Assembly (NCBI RefSeq): GCF_029714325.1
Contig: NZ_CP121666.1
Coordinates: 2,790,001-2,854,000, forward strand
Length of the DNA stretch: 64,000 bases
Direction of reading: 5' to 3'
Origin: Bradyrhizobium sp. CB1717
Lineage (GTDB): Bacteria; Pseudomonadota; Alphaproteobacteria; Rhizobiales; Xanthobacteraceae
Program-made: the position numbers and the translations under genes
Shown: positions 19,611-29,523 of the stretch, in pieces
How the letters are laid out: each line of letters begins with the position of its first letter
Position numbering within the stretch: position 1 is the stretch's first letter
Notes under the pieces: model-generated
Told to the model about the DNA's origin: nothing
Database searches by the model: none
The model's input: the letters and a program-made list of their open reading frames with translations, nothing else

Positions 19611-20149
19611 GGCAGAACCTTGGGTATTGCCGCGCCCAGCTTCAATTGCCGCACGATGCCGTCCACGATCGCCTCGACGGTCTCGTCGATCGAGACGGTG
19701 AGGACGTGCTCGCCCGCTTCCGGCGGCTCCAGCGTGTCGAACTGGCTCGTCAGCAGCCCTGGCGGCATGAAATGGCCCTTGCGCTGCGCGAGCCGCTCGG
19801 CGATCAGCTCTTTCGTCCCCTTCAGGAAGATGAAGCGGACGTCATCGCGTCCGCGCAGCAGCACGTCGCGATAGGTATGCTTCAACGCCGAGCAGGCGAT
19901 GATGACATGTTCGCCGCGTCCACACACCCGCTCGATCTCGTCGGCGATGGCGTTGAGCCAGGGCCAGCGGTCCTCGTCGGTGAGGGGATGTCCGGCCCGC
20001 ATCTTTTCGACGTTGCTGGCGGGGTGGAAGCTGTCGCCGTCCTCAAAGCGCCAGCCGAGCCGCTCGCCGAGCGCCCCTGCAACCGTGCTCTTGCCCGAAC
20101 CCGACACGCCCATCACGATCAACGCACAAGGTGCTTCAACGCGGCCCAC
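19607..20149 (-). CDS. gntK: Gluconokinase GntK
   Basis: Gluconokinase phosphorylates gluconate to 6-phosphogluconate, feeding gnd or the Entner-Doudoroff route. The 180-residue protein has a P-loop GVSGSGKST (14-22), the DGDSFHP substrate loop, ACSALKHTYRDVLR-like sequence and FLKGTKELIAERLAQRKGHFMP, all typical of GntK/IdnK. The start is a GTG at 20149 with a strong GGAGGA ribosome binding site, overlapping the end of pgl by 14 bp; the longer open frame reaching 20236 has no family similarity upstream. It is translationally coupled to pgl and to the HAD gene. Confidence 0.92.
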   Translation of the reverse strand: MGRVEAPCALIVMGVSGSGKSTVAGALGERLGWRFEDGDSFHPASNVEKMRAGHPLTDEDRWPWLNAIADEIERVCGRGEHVIIACSALKHTYRDVLLRGRDDVRFIFLKGTKELIAERLAQRKGHFMPPGLLTSQFDTLEPPEAGEHVLTVSIDETVEAIVDGIVRQLKLGAAIPKVLP

Positions 20150-20885
20150 GAATTTCCTCCGGAAGCGCGGCCCTGTCGACCAGCCAGACGGTCTCACCAT
20201 TCGAGCGCGCGCGTAAGGCCGGCAGATTCTCGCCATTGAGGAGGCGCGTCAAGATCGGCTGCTTGTCGTGCCCGGCTATCTCGAACAGCATTTCGCGGCA
20301 GGAGGCCAGAGCGGGCAGGGTGAGCGAGACCCGCGGCACGAAGGGCGCGACGTTCGCCTTGGGAACGCCGACGACCCAGCGCCGGGTCTCCTCAATCTCG
20401 GGAAAGCCGGGAAACAGCGAGGCGGTGTGGCCGTCCGGGCCTGCACCCATCAGGACCAGGTCGAACAGCGGCCGCGCCGGATCGAGCTGGTCTGCGCCAT
20501 AGAAGGCCTGCAGCTCGCGCGCATAGGCCTCTGCGCCGGCATCGGGATTCCCGGCCGTGGTCGGGATGGGATGGATATGGCCGGCAGGCGCATTGCGATC
20601 GAGAAATGCCGCCCGCGCCACCGCCATGTTGTTGAGAGGATCGCTTTCAGGCACGAACCGCTCGTCGCCGATGAACCAGTGCACGCGGTCCCACGGGATT
20701 TTGTCGCGCCAGGCGTCGCTGCCGAGCAATTGATAGAGCCTTTTCGGGCTGGATCCGCCGGTGAGGCAGATCGCGATACGCCCGGGATTGGCGCCGATCC
20801 GCGCCATCACCCGTTCGGCTGCGGCCTGCGCCAGCGCCTCGGCATCGGCTGCGACGATCAGCTTCGGCTGTCCGGCCGCAATCAC
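20136..20885 (-). CDS. pgl: 6-phosphogluconolactonase
   Basis: Pgl hydrolyses 6-phosphogluconolactone to 6-phosphogluconate, the second step of the oxidative pentose phosphate pathway. The 249-residue protein (DevB type) has LTGGSSPKRLYQLL (41-54), VHWFIGDERFVPESDPLNN (68-86) and GAGPDGHTASLFPG, the substrate-binding motifs of the family. Its ATG overlaps the zwf stop by 4 bp, and gntK starts inside its 3' end, so zwf, pgl and gntK form a tightly coupled unit. Confidence 0.94.
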   Translation of the reverse strand: MIAAGQPKLIVAADAEALAQAAAERVMARIGANPGRIAICLTGGSSPKRLYQLLGSDAWRDKIPWDRVHWFIGDERFVPESDPLNNMAVARAAFLDRNAPAGHIHPIPTTAGNPDAGAEAYARELQAFYGADQLDPARPLFDLVLMGAGPDGHTASLFPGFPEIEETRRWVVGVPKANVAPFVPRVSLTLPALASCREMLFEIAGHDKQPILTRLLNGENLPALRARSNGETVWLVDRAALPEEIRGPR

Positions 20886-22393
20886 GAAAATTTCCGCCAG
20901 CTTCGCCCGTCGCGCCGGAGCAGCTCGTCGGCGCAGGCGGGGCCGTCGCTGCCGGCTTCATAGGTCTCGATGCCGTTGGTGCCCTCGCTTTTCCAGGCAT
21001 CCAGGAACGGCTGCACGGCCTGCCATCCGGCCTCGATGCCGTCGGCGCGCTGGAACAGGATGTTGTCGCCAATCATGCAGTCGTAGATCAGCGTCTCGTA
21101 GCCGGTCGAGGGATCGGCCCGGAAATAGTCGCCGTAGCGGAACTTCATCTCGACGCCGTCGATGGTGATGCTCGGTCCCGGGATCTTCGCGTTGAACTGC
21201 AGCTCGATGGTCTCGGTCGGCGCGATGCCGATGGTGAGGAAGTTCTGCGACAGGCGGTCGACGTCCGTGCCCGAAAACATCGACAGCGGCGCCTGCTTGA
21301 ACTTGATCGCGACTTCGGTGCGCTTGTGACCCAGCGCCTTGCCGGTGCGCAGGTAAAAGGGGACGCCGGCCCAGCGCCAATTGTCGATCATCAGCTTGAG
21401 TGCGACAAAGGTCTCGGTGGTGCTGTCGGGCTTGACGTCCTCGGTCTTGCGGTAGTCCGTGATCGCATCGTCGCCGACGCGGCCGGCGAGATATTGCGCG
21501 CGCACCGAATTCTTCAGCGCCTCTTCCCGGCTTGGCTGCTGGATCGATGTGAGGACATCGGCCTTCTCGGAGCGCACGGAATGTGCGTCGAAGCGTGCGG
21601 GGGGCTCCATCGCCACAAGCGACATCAGCTGGAACAGATGGTTCGGCACCATGTCGCGCAGCGCGCCGGTGGCGTCGTAGAAGCCGCCGCGATGGCCGAC
21701 GCCGAGCTTCTCCTCCACGGTGATCTGGATGTGGTCGATGTGGTTGCGATTCCAGATCGGCTCGAACATGCCGTTGGCAAAGCGCAGCACCAGGATGTTC
21801 TGCACCGTCTCCTTGCCGAGGTAATGATCGATCCGGTAGATCTGGTGCTCGTCCATGATCTTGAGCAGTTCGCCGTTCAGCGCACGGGCCGAGGCGAGAT
21901 CGGTGCCGAACGGCTTCTCGATCACGAGGCGCCGCCAGGCGCCGTTCTCCTTCATCATGCCGGTGCGGCCGAGCTCGCGGGCGGTCGGCGCGAACGCGGC
22001 GGGCGGCGTTGCCAGATAGAACAGCCGGTTGCCGCCGGTGTCCTGCGCGCATTCCAGCGAATCCAGATGCTCGCGCAAGCGGTCGAAGGATGGGGGATCC
22101 TTCGGATCAGCCTCGACGAAGGTCACGCATTCCAGCAGCTTCTTTGCGATGTCGTCGTCCACAGGACGGGTCGCGAACTGATGCAGTCCCTTCAGCAGGC
22201 TGTCGCGCAGCTCGTCATCCGACTGGCCCCTGCGGGCCACGCCGACGACGCAGAATTTTTCCGGCAGCAGGTGCTCCGCTGCCAGATTGTAGAGCGACGG
22301 CATCACCAGGCGATGGGTGAGATCACCGGTGACGCCGAAGATGACGAAGGCGCAGTTTTCCGGCTTGCGCTTGGCTTGCGGGTCTTTTGTCAC
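20882..22393 (-). CDS. zwf: Glucose-6-phosphate 1-dehydrogenase
   Basis: Zwf oxidises glucose-6-phosphate to 6-phosphogluconolactone and makes NADPH. The 503-residue protein has the dinucleotide-binding GVTGDLTHRLVMPSLYNL (20-37), the substrate and catalytic motif RIDHYLGKE (187-195), and VAMEPPARFDAHSVRSEK. Its length is typical. It follows gnd with a 28-bp gap and overlaps pgl by 4 bp. It belongs to an operon carrying the full oxidative branch plus transaldolase and phosphoglucose isomerase, consistent with cyclic pentose phosphate flux. Confidence 0.96.
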   Translation of the reverse strand: MTKDPQAKRKPENCAFVIFGVTGDLTHRLVMPSLYNLAAEHLLPEKFCVVGVARRGQSDDELRDSLLKGLHQFATRPVDDDIAKKLLECVTFVEADPKDPPSFDRLREHLDSLECAQDTGGNRLFYLATPPAAFAPTARELGRTGMMKENGAWRRLVIEKPFGTDLASARALNGELLKIMDEHQIYRIDHYLGKETVQNILVLRFANGMFEPIWNRNHIDHIQITVEEKLGVGHRGGFYDATGALRDMVPNHLFQLMSLVAMEPPARFDAHSVRSEKADVLTSIQQPSREEALKNSVRAQYLAGRVGDDAITDYRKTEDVKPDSTTETFVALKLMIDNWRWAGVPFYLRTGKALGHKRTEVAIKFKQAPLSMFSGTDVDRLSQNFLTIGIAPTETIELQFNAKIPGPSITIDGVEMKFRYGDYFRADPSTGYETLIYDCMIGDNILFQRADGIEAGWQAVQPFLDAWKSEGTNGIETYEAGSDGPACADELLRRDGRSWRKFS

Positions 22394-22421
22394 GAATTGT
22401 CGGCCTTCGCTTGTCTACTTG

Positions 22422-23420
22422 TTACTTCGGTTTCGAAGCGCCCGGCTGCTTCGGCTCCTTGTGGCCGCCGAAACCCGCGCGCATGGCGGAGAGAATTTTT
22501 TCGGCGAAGGTGTGTTCCTTGCGGGAACGGAAACGTGTGTAGAGCGCCGCGGTCAGGACTTCGGCCGGCACGGCCTCGTCGATCGCGGCATTCACGGTCC
22601 AGCGTCCTTCGCCGGAATCCTCCACGAAGCCCGAATACTCCGACAGAAGCGGGCTGTCGGCGAGCGCGGTCGAGGTGAGGTCGAGCAACCAGGATGGAAT
22701 CACGCTGCCGCGCCGCCACACTTCGGCGATGTCGGCGAGATCGAAATCATAGCGATGATCCGCCGGCAGGGCGTCGATATTGGCGTTCTTGAGAATGTCG
22801 AAACCTTCGGCATAGGCCTGCATCAGGCCGTATTCGATGCCGTTGTGGATCATCTTGACGAAGTGCCCGGCGCCGACGGGGCCGGCATGGATGTAGCCCT
22901 GCTCGATGCGGGGATCGCGCCCCTCGCGTCCTTCGGTGCGCGGAATGTCACCGGCGCCGGGCGCGAGCGCAGCGAAGATCGGATCGAGCCGGTCGACCAC
23001 GGCCTTCTCGCCGCCGATCATCATGCAGTAGCCGCGGTCGAGGCCCCACACGCCGCCCGACGTGCCGACGTCGACATAGTGGATGCCGCGCGCCTTCAGC
23101 GCCTTGCCGCGGCGGACGTCGTCCTGCCAGAAGGTGTTGCCGCCGTCGATGATGACGTCGCCCTCCTGCATCACGCCCGCGATGGTGTCGATCGTCGTCT
23201 CGGTGATGCGCCCCGCGGGCAGCATCACCCAGGCCGTGCGCGGACGCTCGAGTTTGGAGATGAACTCTTCCAGAGTCGCCGAGCCGACTGCGCCGTCTGC
23301 CGCAAGGCCCGCGACGGCCTTGGCGTCCTTGTCGTAGACCACGGTCGAATGTCCCTGGCGCATCAAGCGGCGAACGATGTTGCCGCCCATCCGGCCGAGG
23401 CCGATCATGCCGAGTTGCAT
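22422..23420 (-). CDS. gnd: 6-phosphogluconate dehydrogenase, decarboxylating (short type)
   Basis: Gnd converts 6-phosphogluconate to ribulose-5-phosphate and CO2. This 332-residue protein is the short Gnd type (the common long form is about 470 residues), which often prefers NAD. It has an N-terminal Rossmann motif [14 protein letters not shown], the substrate-binding [10 protein letters not shown] and [11 protein letters not shown] motifs, and [19 protein letters not shown] with the catalytic Lys. The gap to tal-pgi is 13 bp and to zwf 28 bp. Cofactor preference is family inference. Confidence 0.93.
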   Translation of the reverse strand: MQLGMIGLGRMGGNIVRRLMRQGHSTVVYDKDAKAVAGLAADGAVGSATLEEFISKLERPRTAWVMLPAGRITETTIDTIAGVMQEGDVIIDGGNTFWQDDVRRGKALKARGIHYVDVGTSGGVWGLDRGYCMMIGGEKAVVDRLDPIFAALAPGAGDIPRTEGREGRDPRIEQGYIHAGPVGAGHFVKMIHNGIEYGLMQAYAEGFDILKNANIDALPADHRYDFDLADIAEVWRRGSVIPSWLLDLTSTALADSPLLSEYSGFVEDSGEGRWTVNAAIDEAVPAEVLTAALYTRFRSRKEHTFAEKILSAMRAGFGGHKEPKQPGASKPK

Positions 23421-23433
23421 GTGAAAGATTCCC

Positions 23434-26283
23434 TTAATTCAGTGCGTCGTTGAGCGCCGCGTTGAGCGCCGCGAGACCTTTCTTGAGCCCGCCCTTCAGG
23501 TGGACACGCAGTGCGCGCCGCCCGCGCTCGGTGAGCACGTCGAAATCGCCGCGCGCCTGCGCCGCCTTGATCACGCCGAAGCTCGCCTTCTGGCCCGGCA
23601 CCGCCAGGTCCTTGGCGTCGTCGGCGGTGATCTGGAGGAACACGCCGCTGTCGGGCCCGCCCTTATAGGCCTGCCCCGTGGAGTGCAGGAAGCGCGGGCC
23701 GAACTCGGCACAGGTCGCGACATGCCGCTTCTCGCGCACCTCGATCCGCATCGCCTGCAGGGCATCGATGGTGGCCTTGTCGCGCGCGATGTAGCCGAGC
23801 AGGGCGACGTAGTCGCCCTCGCCCGAGCGCGACAGATGCGCCTTCAGCCAGGAGGTGAGGTCGCCATTGGCGCCGGCGGCGCGCAGCGCCGTGGCGTTGG
23901 CCTCGTCGGTGTAGAGATCGGCTTCCTTGGTGCTGACCACCGGCTCTTCTGCCGGCAGCTTGCCGGTCTTCTCGAACGACGCCGTGAGCTCGCGGGTCTT
24001 GATCTTGGCCGCTTCCACGTCGGGCTGGTCGAACGGGTTGATGCCGAGGATCGAGCCCGCCACCGCCGTCGCCAGCTCGAAGCGGAAGAACTCCTGGCCG
24101 AGATGGTCGATCGACTTCATGACGATGCGCACCACGGGATGGCCGGCCGCTTCGATCGCGGCAAGCTGGGAGTCGTGTGCAGCGTCAGCTTCGCCGTCGA
24201 TGCGGATGTCGATGAAGAAGCGATCATTGCCGTAGACCGAAGGATCGCCCAGCGGCTCGCCGTCGATCGGGATCAGACCCTTGCCCTCCTTGCCGGTCGA
24301 TTCCGCGATCAGCTGCTCGGCCCAGGCGCCGAAATCGGCGATCTTCTTCGAAGACAGGATCGTCACCTTGTCGCGGCCTTCGAGCGCGGCCAATCCCATG
24401 GCAAGGCCGAGCTGCACGCCCGGGTTTTCGGACGGCGGCACGTCCGGCCCGCAGGAGCGGGCCATGGAGAGCGCGTGCTTGACGAAGGTCTTGACGTCGA
24501 TGCCGGCAGTTGCCGCCGGCACCAGACCGAACGGCGAGAGCACCGAATAGCGCCCGCCGATCGAGGGCTCGCCATGGAAGATGCGGGCATAGTTCAGCGT
24601 CTTCGCCGCCTTCTCCAGCGACGAGCCGGGATCGGTCACCGCGATGAAACGATGGCCGGTCATCACCTTCGGCCCGACCGCCTTGGCAACTTGATCATGG
24701 AAATAATCCTTCATCGCGTTCGGCTCGGTGGTGCCGCCGGACTTGCTGGAGACGATGAACACGGTGTTGGCGATGTCGATCTTGTCTTCCATCGCCCGCA
24801 CCTGCGCGGGATCGGTGGAGTCAAGCACGTGCAGCTTGGGGAAGCCCGGCTTCTTGCCAAAGGTCTCGGCCAGCACCTCGGGTCCGAGGCTCGATCCGCC
24901 CATGCCGAGCACGACGGCGTCGGAGAATTTCTGGCCCTTCACGCGGCCCGCATAATCCTCGTAGTCGGCAACGTCCGCCTTGGCGGCGCTGTCGAGCCAG
25001 CCGAGCCATTTGTCCTCGTCGGTGCCGGTCCAGACCGATTTGTCGCGCTGCCAGAGCCTGCGGATTTTTGCCGAGGCACGCCATTCCTCGGTGCTCTTGG
25101 CGACAGCCTTGCCGAGGCCGTCGCCGAGCGAAAGCTGCTGGCGATCGAGCGCCGGCCCGAGCACGGTGGCGCGCTTGTGGGCGACCGCGCCGTAGAGCTT
25201 GTCGGCGGCATCCGCAAACAGCTTGACACCGTCCCTGACCAGCTCCTCGGTGATCGCATCCAGCGAGATGCCGGAGCGCTCCAGCTCCTCCAGCACGCGC
25301 CTTGCGTCCTCGACATTCTCTTCCAGGCTGTCGCGCGGCTTGCCGTGGTCGCGGAACGCATCCAGCGTTGCCGGCGGCACGGTGTTGATGGTGTCGGGGC
25401 CGATCAGTTCCTCGACATAGAGGACGTCGCTATAGTCCTTGTTCTTGGTGCCGGTTGACGCCCACAGCATGCGCTGCGGCTTGGCGCCCTTGGCGGCGAG
25501 CTTCTCCCAGCGCGGACCCGAGAACAGGCGCTTGTAATCCTGGTAGGCGACTTTGGCATTGGCGATTGCGACCTTGCCTTTCAGCGCGGCGAGCCGCTCC
25601 TTCTCGGACGGATCGTTGGCGCGCGCGATCTTCTCGTCGAGCTGCTTGTCGACCACCGAGTCGATGCGGCTGACGAAGAAGCTCGCCACGCTGGCCACGT
25701 GCGACGGATCGCCGCCGCCGGCGACGTATTTTTCGAGACCCGCCAGATAGGCCTCCGCCACCTCGAGATAGACCGCCTTGGAGAACAGCAGGGTGATGTT
25801 GATGCTGATGCCGTCGCCGATCAGCGTCTCGATCGCCGGCAGGCCCTCGGGCGTCGCCGGCACCTTCACCATCAGGTTCTTGCGGCCAACATCCTTCCAC
25901 AGCCGCCGTGCCTCAGCGACGGTGCCGGCGGTGTCCATCGCCAGATAGGGCGAGACTTCCAGGCTGACATAGCCGTCACCGCCTTTGAGGCGGTCATAGA
26001 CCGGGCGCAGCACGTCGGCGGCATTCTGGATGTCCTCGACCGCGACGGCCTCGAACAGGTCGGCCACGGTCCGGTCGCCGCGCTTCAGCGCCTTGCCGAT
26101 CGGGGCGTCGTATTCGTCCGAACTGCCGATCGCCTTCTCGAAGATCGACGGGTTCGAGGTGACGCCCTTGACGCCATCGGTGTCGATCAGCCGCTTCAGG
26201 TCGCCCTTGGCGATGAAACCGCGGGCCAGGAAGTCCAGCCAGACGGCCTGTCCGTGCTTTTCCAGTTCTTTGACGGGATTCAT
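23434..26283 (-). CDS. Bifunctional transaldolase / glucose-6-phosphate isomerase
   Basis: This 949-residue fusion joins transaldolase (about residues 1-365) to glucose-6-phosphate isomerase (about 375-949), as in many Rhizobiales. The transaldolase half has [20 protein letters not shown] and the Schiff-base lysine region [17 protein letters not shown]. The isomerase half has [19 protein letters not shown] and [20 protein letters not shown] for phosphosugar binding. It is the first gene of the operon, reconnecting pentose phosphate products to glucose-6-phosphate upstream of zwf. The ATG at 26283 has a GGAGA motif somewhat far upstream. The fusion allows cyclic oxidation of hexose phosphate. 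Confidence 0.94.
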   Translation of the reverse strand: MNPVKELEKHGQAVWLDFLARGFIAKGDLKRLIDTDGVKGVTSNPSIFEKAIGSSDEYDAPIGKALKRGDRTVADLFEAVAVEDIQNAADVLRPVYDRLKGGDGYVSLEVSPYLAMDTAGTVAEARRLWKDVGRKNLMVKVPATPEGLPAIETLIGDGISINITLLFSKAVYLEVAEAYLAGLEKYVAGGGDPSHVASVASFFVSRIDSVVDKQLDEKIARANDPSEKERLAALKGKVAIANAKVAYQDYKRLFSGPRWEKLAAKGAKPQRMLWASTGTKNKDYSDVLYVEELIGPDTINTVPPATLDAFRDHGKPRDSLEENVEDARRVLEELERSGISLDAITEELVRDGVKLFADAADKLYGAVAHKRATVLGPALDRQQLSLGDGLGKAVAKSTEEWRASAKIRRLWQRDKSVWTGTDEDKWLGWLDSAAKADVADYEDYAGRVKGQKFSDAVVLGMGGSSLGPEVLAETFGKKPGFPKLHVLDSTDPAQVRAMEDKIDIANTVFIVSSKSGGTTEPNAMKDYFHDQVAKAVGPKVMTGHRFIAVTDPGSSLEKAAKTLNYARIFHGEPSIGGRYSVLSPFGLVPAATAGIDVKTFVKHALSMARSCGPDVPPSENPGVQLGLAMGLAALEGRDKVTILSSKKIADFGAWAEQLIAESTGKEGKGLIPIDGEPLGDPSVYGNDRFFIDIRIDGEADAAHDSQLAAIEAAGHPVVRIVMKSIDHLGQEFFRFELATAVAGSILGINPFDQPDVEAAKIKTRELTASFEKTGKLPAEEPVVSTKEADLYTDEANATALRAAGANGDLTSWLKAHLSRSGEGDYVALLGYIARDKATIDALQAMRIEVREKRHVATCAEFGPRFLHSTGQAYKGGPDSGVFLQITADDAKDLAVPGQKASFGVIKAAQARGDFDVLTERGRRALRVHLKGGLKKGLAALNAALNDALN

Positions 26284-26594
26284 GATGCTTATTTATCTCC
26301 AAGCCTGCGGGCGAGGGGTTCCCGCGCCGGTCCTGACGCGCTATCCTCTAGCTTACATGCACCCGGGAGGGAACCAATCAAGGGTCTGAGCGTCATACTC
26401 TCAGTGTAACTCCGTCGCGATCATGGCGATCCAGGCGGCAGTGGCTGTGTTGCGTAAAAAGTCGTTGGCCGGAAAGGTTCGGCCGAGGTCTCGTTGCGTA
26501 ACGTCTGTCGGCCGCTGCACAGCGTGTCGTCAGCAGATTCCGGTCTGCCCGATCGTTGGTGAACCGGTCGCGAATGGCCATGCTGGGGGAAAGC
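26284..26594. other. Divergent intergenic region, tal-pgi / STM3941-like gene
   Basis: This 311-bp non-coding stretch should hold promoters for the pentose phosphate operon (minus) and the STM3941-like gene (plus). The only recognisable signal is a weak plus-strand GGAAC-N16-CGTC (26370-26394), one base from the EcfG consensus but about 200 bases before the gene. Open frames here are short and unconvincing. Confidence 0.4.
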
Positions 26595-27266
26595 ATGCAA
26601 GTACATCCTGACGGCCCTCCGCCCGCCGTCTCCGACAGCCCGCAATCGAACACGCCGACCGTGCGTATCGATGTGCCCTACGATCTCGAAATCAATCAAT
26701 GCGCCACGCGCTTGCGACTGCTGGTCGCGGCGGGGTTCGCGATGATCCTGTTCAGCGCCAGCCTCGCCTTCGACTGGTGGGACAGCCTCGGCGATTACGA
26801 CACGACGGTCGGCTATACCGGCGTTGCGGTATTCGGCCTGATCACCGGCTGGCTGATCTGGCTCCTTCCCGGCGAACGTGGACCGGTGGTGATCGTCACC
26901 CCCTACGGCATCCGCGATCTCCGCATCGGCAATGAATTTCTGCTGTGGGAGTCGATTGCGGAGATTTCGGCCGAGGAGCGCCGCGGGCACAGATTGATCG
27001 TGCTGACGCCGACGCCGGCGTTGCAGCGGCAGCTCTCCTCTATTCGCGGCAGGAGGCGGGCGACATTGCGCGGCGCGCGGGACGATCGGATCGCCATTTC
27101 CACCGAGGGACTGGCGACCGATTTTGATACATTGCTGCGCGCTTGCCGCGAGTGCCATGCCGCCAGCGATGCACGCACCGCATTGCGGCGAGACCGCGAT
27201 CAAGGCACGCAAGGCTCGGGTGCACAAGGCTCCGGTGCACAAGGCTTGGCCGCACAAGCGTCATAA
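26595..27266 (+). CDS. STM3941-like two-TM membrane protein
   Basis: This 223-residue protein of unknown function has two predicted membrane helices (about residues 40-61 and 71-94), followed by a soluble domain containing PYGIRDLRIGNEFLLWESIAEIS and RLIVLTP. The pattern G-I-R-D-x-R-I...W-x-S...I-S...R-x-I-V-L is shared with the protein at 35532-36101, and both resemble the STM3941 family. The ATG at 26595 has GGGGGA upstream; earlier in-frame ATGs at 26574 and 26580 are possible. The C-terminus ends in a Gln-Gly-Ser-Gly-Ala repeat encoded by a 15-bp tandem repeat. Function unknown. Confidence 0.6.
   Translation: MQVHPDGPPPAVSDSPQSNTPTVRIDVPYDLEINQCATRLRLLVAAGFAMILFSASLAFDWWDSLGDYDTTVGYTGVAVFGLITGWLIWLLPGERGPVVIVTPYGIRDLRIGNEFLLWESIAEISAEERRGHRLIVLTPTPALQRQLSSIRGRRRATLRGARDDRIAISTEGLATDFDTLLRACRECHAASDARTALRRDRDQGTQGSGAQGSGAQGLAAQAS
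27213..27257 (+). repeat. 3 x 15-bp tandem repeat in the 3' end of the STM3941-like gene
   Basis: Three 15-bp units (GGCTCGGGTGCACAA and two variants) lie end to end and encode the low-complexity tail G-S-G-A-Q. Such in-frame repeats can vary in number by slippage, so tail length may differ among strains. Confidence 0.7.
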
Positions 27267-27388
27267 AGCTGCCGCCGGCTGACGCCTATGCTGCACCGCC
27301 GGATGAGCCGATCCCCGGTAACGCCCGGATGTGGCGGCCGAGTGACATTTGCTGGAAATGAGCGAAGATATACATAGATTCGCATAAA

Positions 27389-27408
27389 GAACAGGCAGGT
27401 GCCTGTTC
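27389..27408. repeat. Palindrome upstream of prkA
   Basis: GAACAGGCA-GG-TGCCTGTTC is a perfect palindrome with 9-bp arms and a 2-bp centre, about 100 bp upstream of the prkA promoter and 160 bp before the start codon. It could be an operator for a dimeric regulator or a hairpin in the 3' region of the preceding transcript. No regulator can be named. Confidence 0.5.
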
Positions 27409-27506
27409 GTAACTCACCCGGTTGCCTACGTTGTGCGTTGCGTCGAGTCGGCCCCCGGGTGTCCAATGATCGTCATGTGCTCACGCTGATTCGAGACGCG
27501 GCCTGA

Positions 27507-27532
27507 GGAACGGTCCGGTAACTGCTTTCGTT
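27507..27532 (+). promoter_or_regulatory. EcfG-type general-stress promoter of the prkA operon
   Basis: GGAAC (27507-27511), exactly 17 bases, then CGTT (27529-27532) is a perfect match to the alphaproteobacterial EcfG promoter consensus GGAAC-N16/17-CGTT. It lies 34 bases before the prkA ATG, a normal distance for a short leader. This predicts induction of prkA-yeaH-spoVR by the general stress response, parallel to the RpoS control of yeaGH in enterobacteria. Confidence 0.75.
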
Positions 27533-27566
27533 TCAGCTTGTAGCGGAACTCACGCGGAGAGGGATC

Positions 27567-29510
27567 ATGTACAACGATTCTCTATTCAACGCTTTCGCTC
27601 GGTCGTTCGAGGCGAGAAGCCAGCACGACATGTCGATGGCGGAATATCTGGAATCGTGTCGAAGCGATCCCATGAAATACGCAAACGCGGCCGAGCGACT
27701 GCTAGCAGCGATCGGCGATCCGCAGACGATTGACACGGCCAAGGACCCACGCCTTGGCCGTATTTTTTTGAACCGCACCATCCGCACCTATCCGGCCTTC
27801 GCCGGCTTCTACGGCATGGAAGAAACCATCGAGCGTATCGTCGGTTTCTTCCGGCACGCGGCGCAGGGCTTAGAGGAGCGCAAGCAGATCCTCTATCTGC
27901 TCGGTCCGGTCGGCGGCGGCAAATCCTCGCTCGCCGAACGACTCAAGTCGCTGATGGAAGTGCAGCCGATCTACGTGCTCAAGGCCGGCGACGAACTCTC
28001 GCCCGTGTTCGAAAGCCCGCTCAGCCTGTTCGATCCCGATCATCTCGGGCCGATGCTGGAGGAGAAATACGGCATTCCGCGCCGCCGTCTCACCGGCCTG
28101 ATGAGCCCGTGGTGCTACAAGCGGCTGGAAGCCTTCGGCGGCGATATCTCGCAATTCCGCGTCGCCAAGATCCAGCCGTCGCGGCTGCGCCAGATCGCGG
28201 TCTCCAAGACCGAGCCTGGTGACGAGAACAACCAGGACATCTCGTCGCTGGTCGGCAAGGTCGACATCCGCAAGCTCGAGACCTACGCGCAGAACGATCC
28301 CGACGCCTACAGCTATTCCGGCGGCCTCAATCGCGCCAACCAGGGCATCCTTGAATTCGTCGAGATGTTCAAGGCGCCGATCAAGATGCTGCACCCGCTG
28401 CTCACCGCAACGCAGGAAGGCAACTACATCGGCACCGAGAACATCGGCGCGATCCCGTTCACCGGAGTCATTCTCGCGCACTCCAACGAGGCGGAGTGGG
28501 CGAGCTTCAAGGCCAACAAGAACAACGAGGCCTTCATCGACCGCATCTGCGTGATCAAGGTGCCGTATGTCCTGCGGTTCACCGAGGAGCAGAAAATCTA
28601 CGAGAAGCTGATCCAGGGCTCCGAGCTCGCCTCTGCGCCCTGCGCGCCGGCGACGCTGGAGACGATGGCGCGGTTCTCGGTGATGTCGCGCCTGCGCAAG
28701 CACGAGAATTCCACGGTGTTCGCCAAGATGCGGGTTTATGACGGCGAAAGCCTGAAGGAATCCGATCCGAAGGCGCGCAGCGTCCAGGAATATCGCGATG
28801 CTGCCGGCGTCGACGAGGGCATGGACGGCGTCTCCACCCGTTTTGCCTTCAAGATCCTGGCCGCGACCTTCAACCACGATCCGCAGGAGGTCGCCGCCGA
28901 CGCCGTGCACCTGATGTACGCGCTGGAGCAGTCGATCCGCCGTGAGCAGCTCCCCGAGGAAACCGAAAAGCGCTACCTTGAATTCATCAAGGCGGAGCTT
29001 GCGCCGCGCTATGCCGAGTTCATCGGAAACGAGATCCAGAAGGCTTATCTCGAATCCTACTCGGATTACGGCCAGAACCTGTTCGACCGCTACGTCGACT
29101 ACGCCGATGCCTGGATCGAGGACCAGGACTTCAAGGATCCCGACACCGGACAACTCCTTGATCGCGATCTCTTGAACCAGGAGCTGACCAAGATCGAGAA
29201 ACCGGCCGGCATCGCCAATCCGAAGGACTTCCGGAACGAGGTGGTCAAGTTCTCGTTACGGGCCAGGGCCCAGAATAGCGGCAAAAATCCGACCTGGACC
29301 TCCTACGAGAAGATTCGCGATGTGATCGAAAAGCGGATATTCTCTCAGGTCGAGGACCTGCTTCCGGTCATCTCCTTCGGGTCGAAAAAGGACGGCGAGA
29401 CGGAGAAGAAGCACGGCGAGTTCGTCGCACGCATGGTGGAGCGCGGCTACACCGAGCGTCAGGTTCGCCGGCTCGTCGAATGGTACATGCGCGTGAAGCA
29501 GGCCGGTTGA
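27567..29510 (+). CDS. prkA: Serine protein kinase PrkA (YeaG family)
   Basis: PrkA/YeaG proteins carry an N-terminal AAA ATPase domain and a C-terminal kinase-like domain, and act in stress and nutrient-limitation responses. The 647-residue product has Walker A GPVGGGKSS (113-121), the conserved early segment FFGMEETIERIV-like FYGMEETIERIV (81-92), ILAHSNEAEW and DRICVIKVPYVLR, and a C-terminal region ending REVRRLVEWYM-like. Length is typical. It is the first gene of the conserved prkA-yeaH-spoVR operon and is preceded by a perfect EcfG promoter. Targets are unknown in this organism. Confidence 0.95.
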   Translation: MYNDSLFNAFARSFEARSQHDMSMAEYLESCRSDPMKYANAAERLLAAIGDPQTIDTAKDPRLGRIFLNRTIRTYPAFAGFYGMEETIERIVGFFRHAAQGLEERKQILYLLGPVGGGKSSLAERLKSLMEVQPIYVLKAGDELSPVFESPLSLFDPDHLGPMLEEKYGIPRRRLTGLMSPWCYKRLEAFGGDISQFRVAKIQPSRLRQIAVSKTEPGDENNQDISSLVGKVDIRKLETYAQNDPDAYSYSGGLNRANQGILEFVEMFKAPIKMLHPLLTATQEGNYIGTENIGAIPFTGVILAHSNEAEWASFKANKNNEAFIDRICVIKVPYVLRFTEEQKIYEKLIQGSELASAPCAPATLETMARFSVMSRLRKHENSTVFAKMRVYDGESLKESDPKARSVQEYRDAAGVDEGMDGVSTRFAFKILAATFNHDPQEVAADAVHLMYALEQSIRREQLPEETEKRYLEFIKAELAPRYAEFIGNEIQKAYLESYSDYGQNLFDRYVDYADAWIEDQDFKDPDTGQLLDRDLLNQELTKIEKPAGIANPKDFRNEVVKFSLRARAQNSGKNPTWTSYEKIRDVIEKRIFSQVEDLLPVISFGSKKDGETEKKHGEFVARMVERGYTERQVRRLVEWYMRVKQAG

Positions 29511-29523
29511 GGCGGATGAGAAA

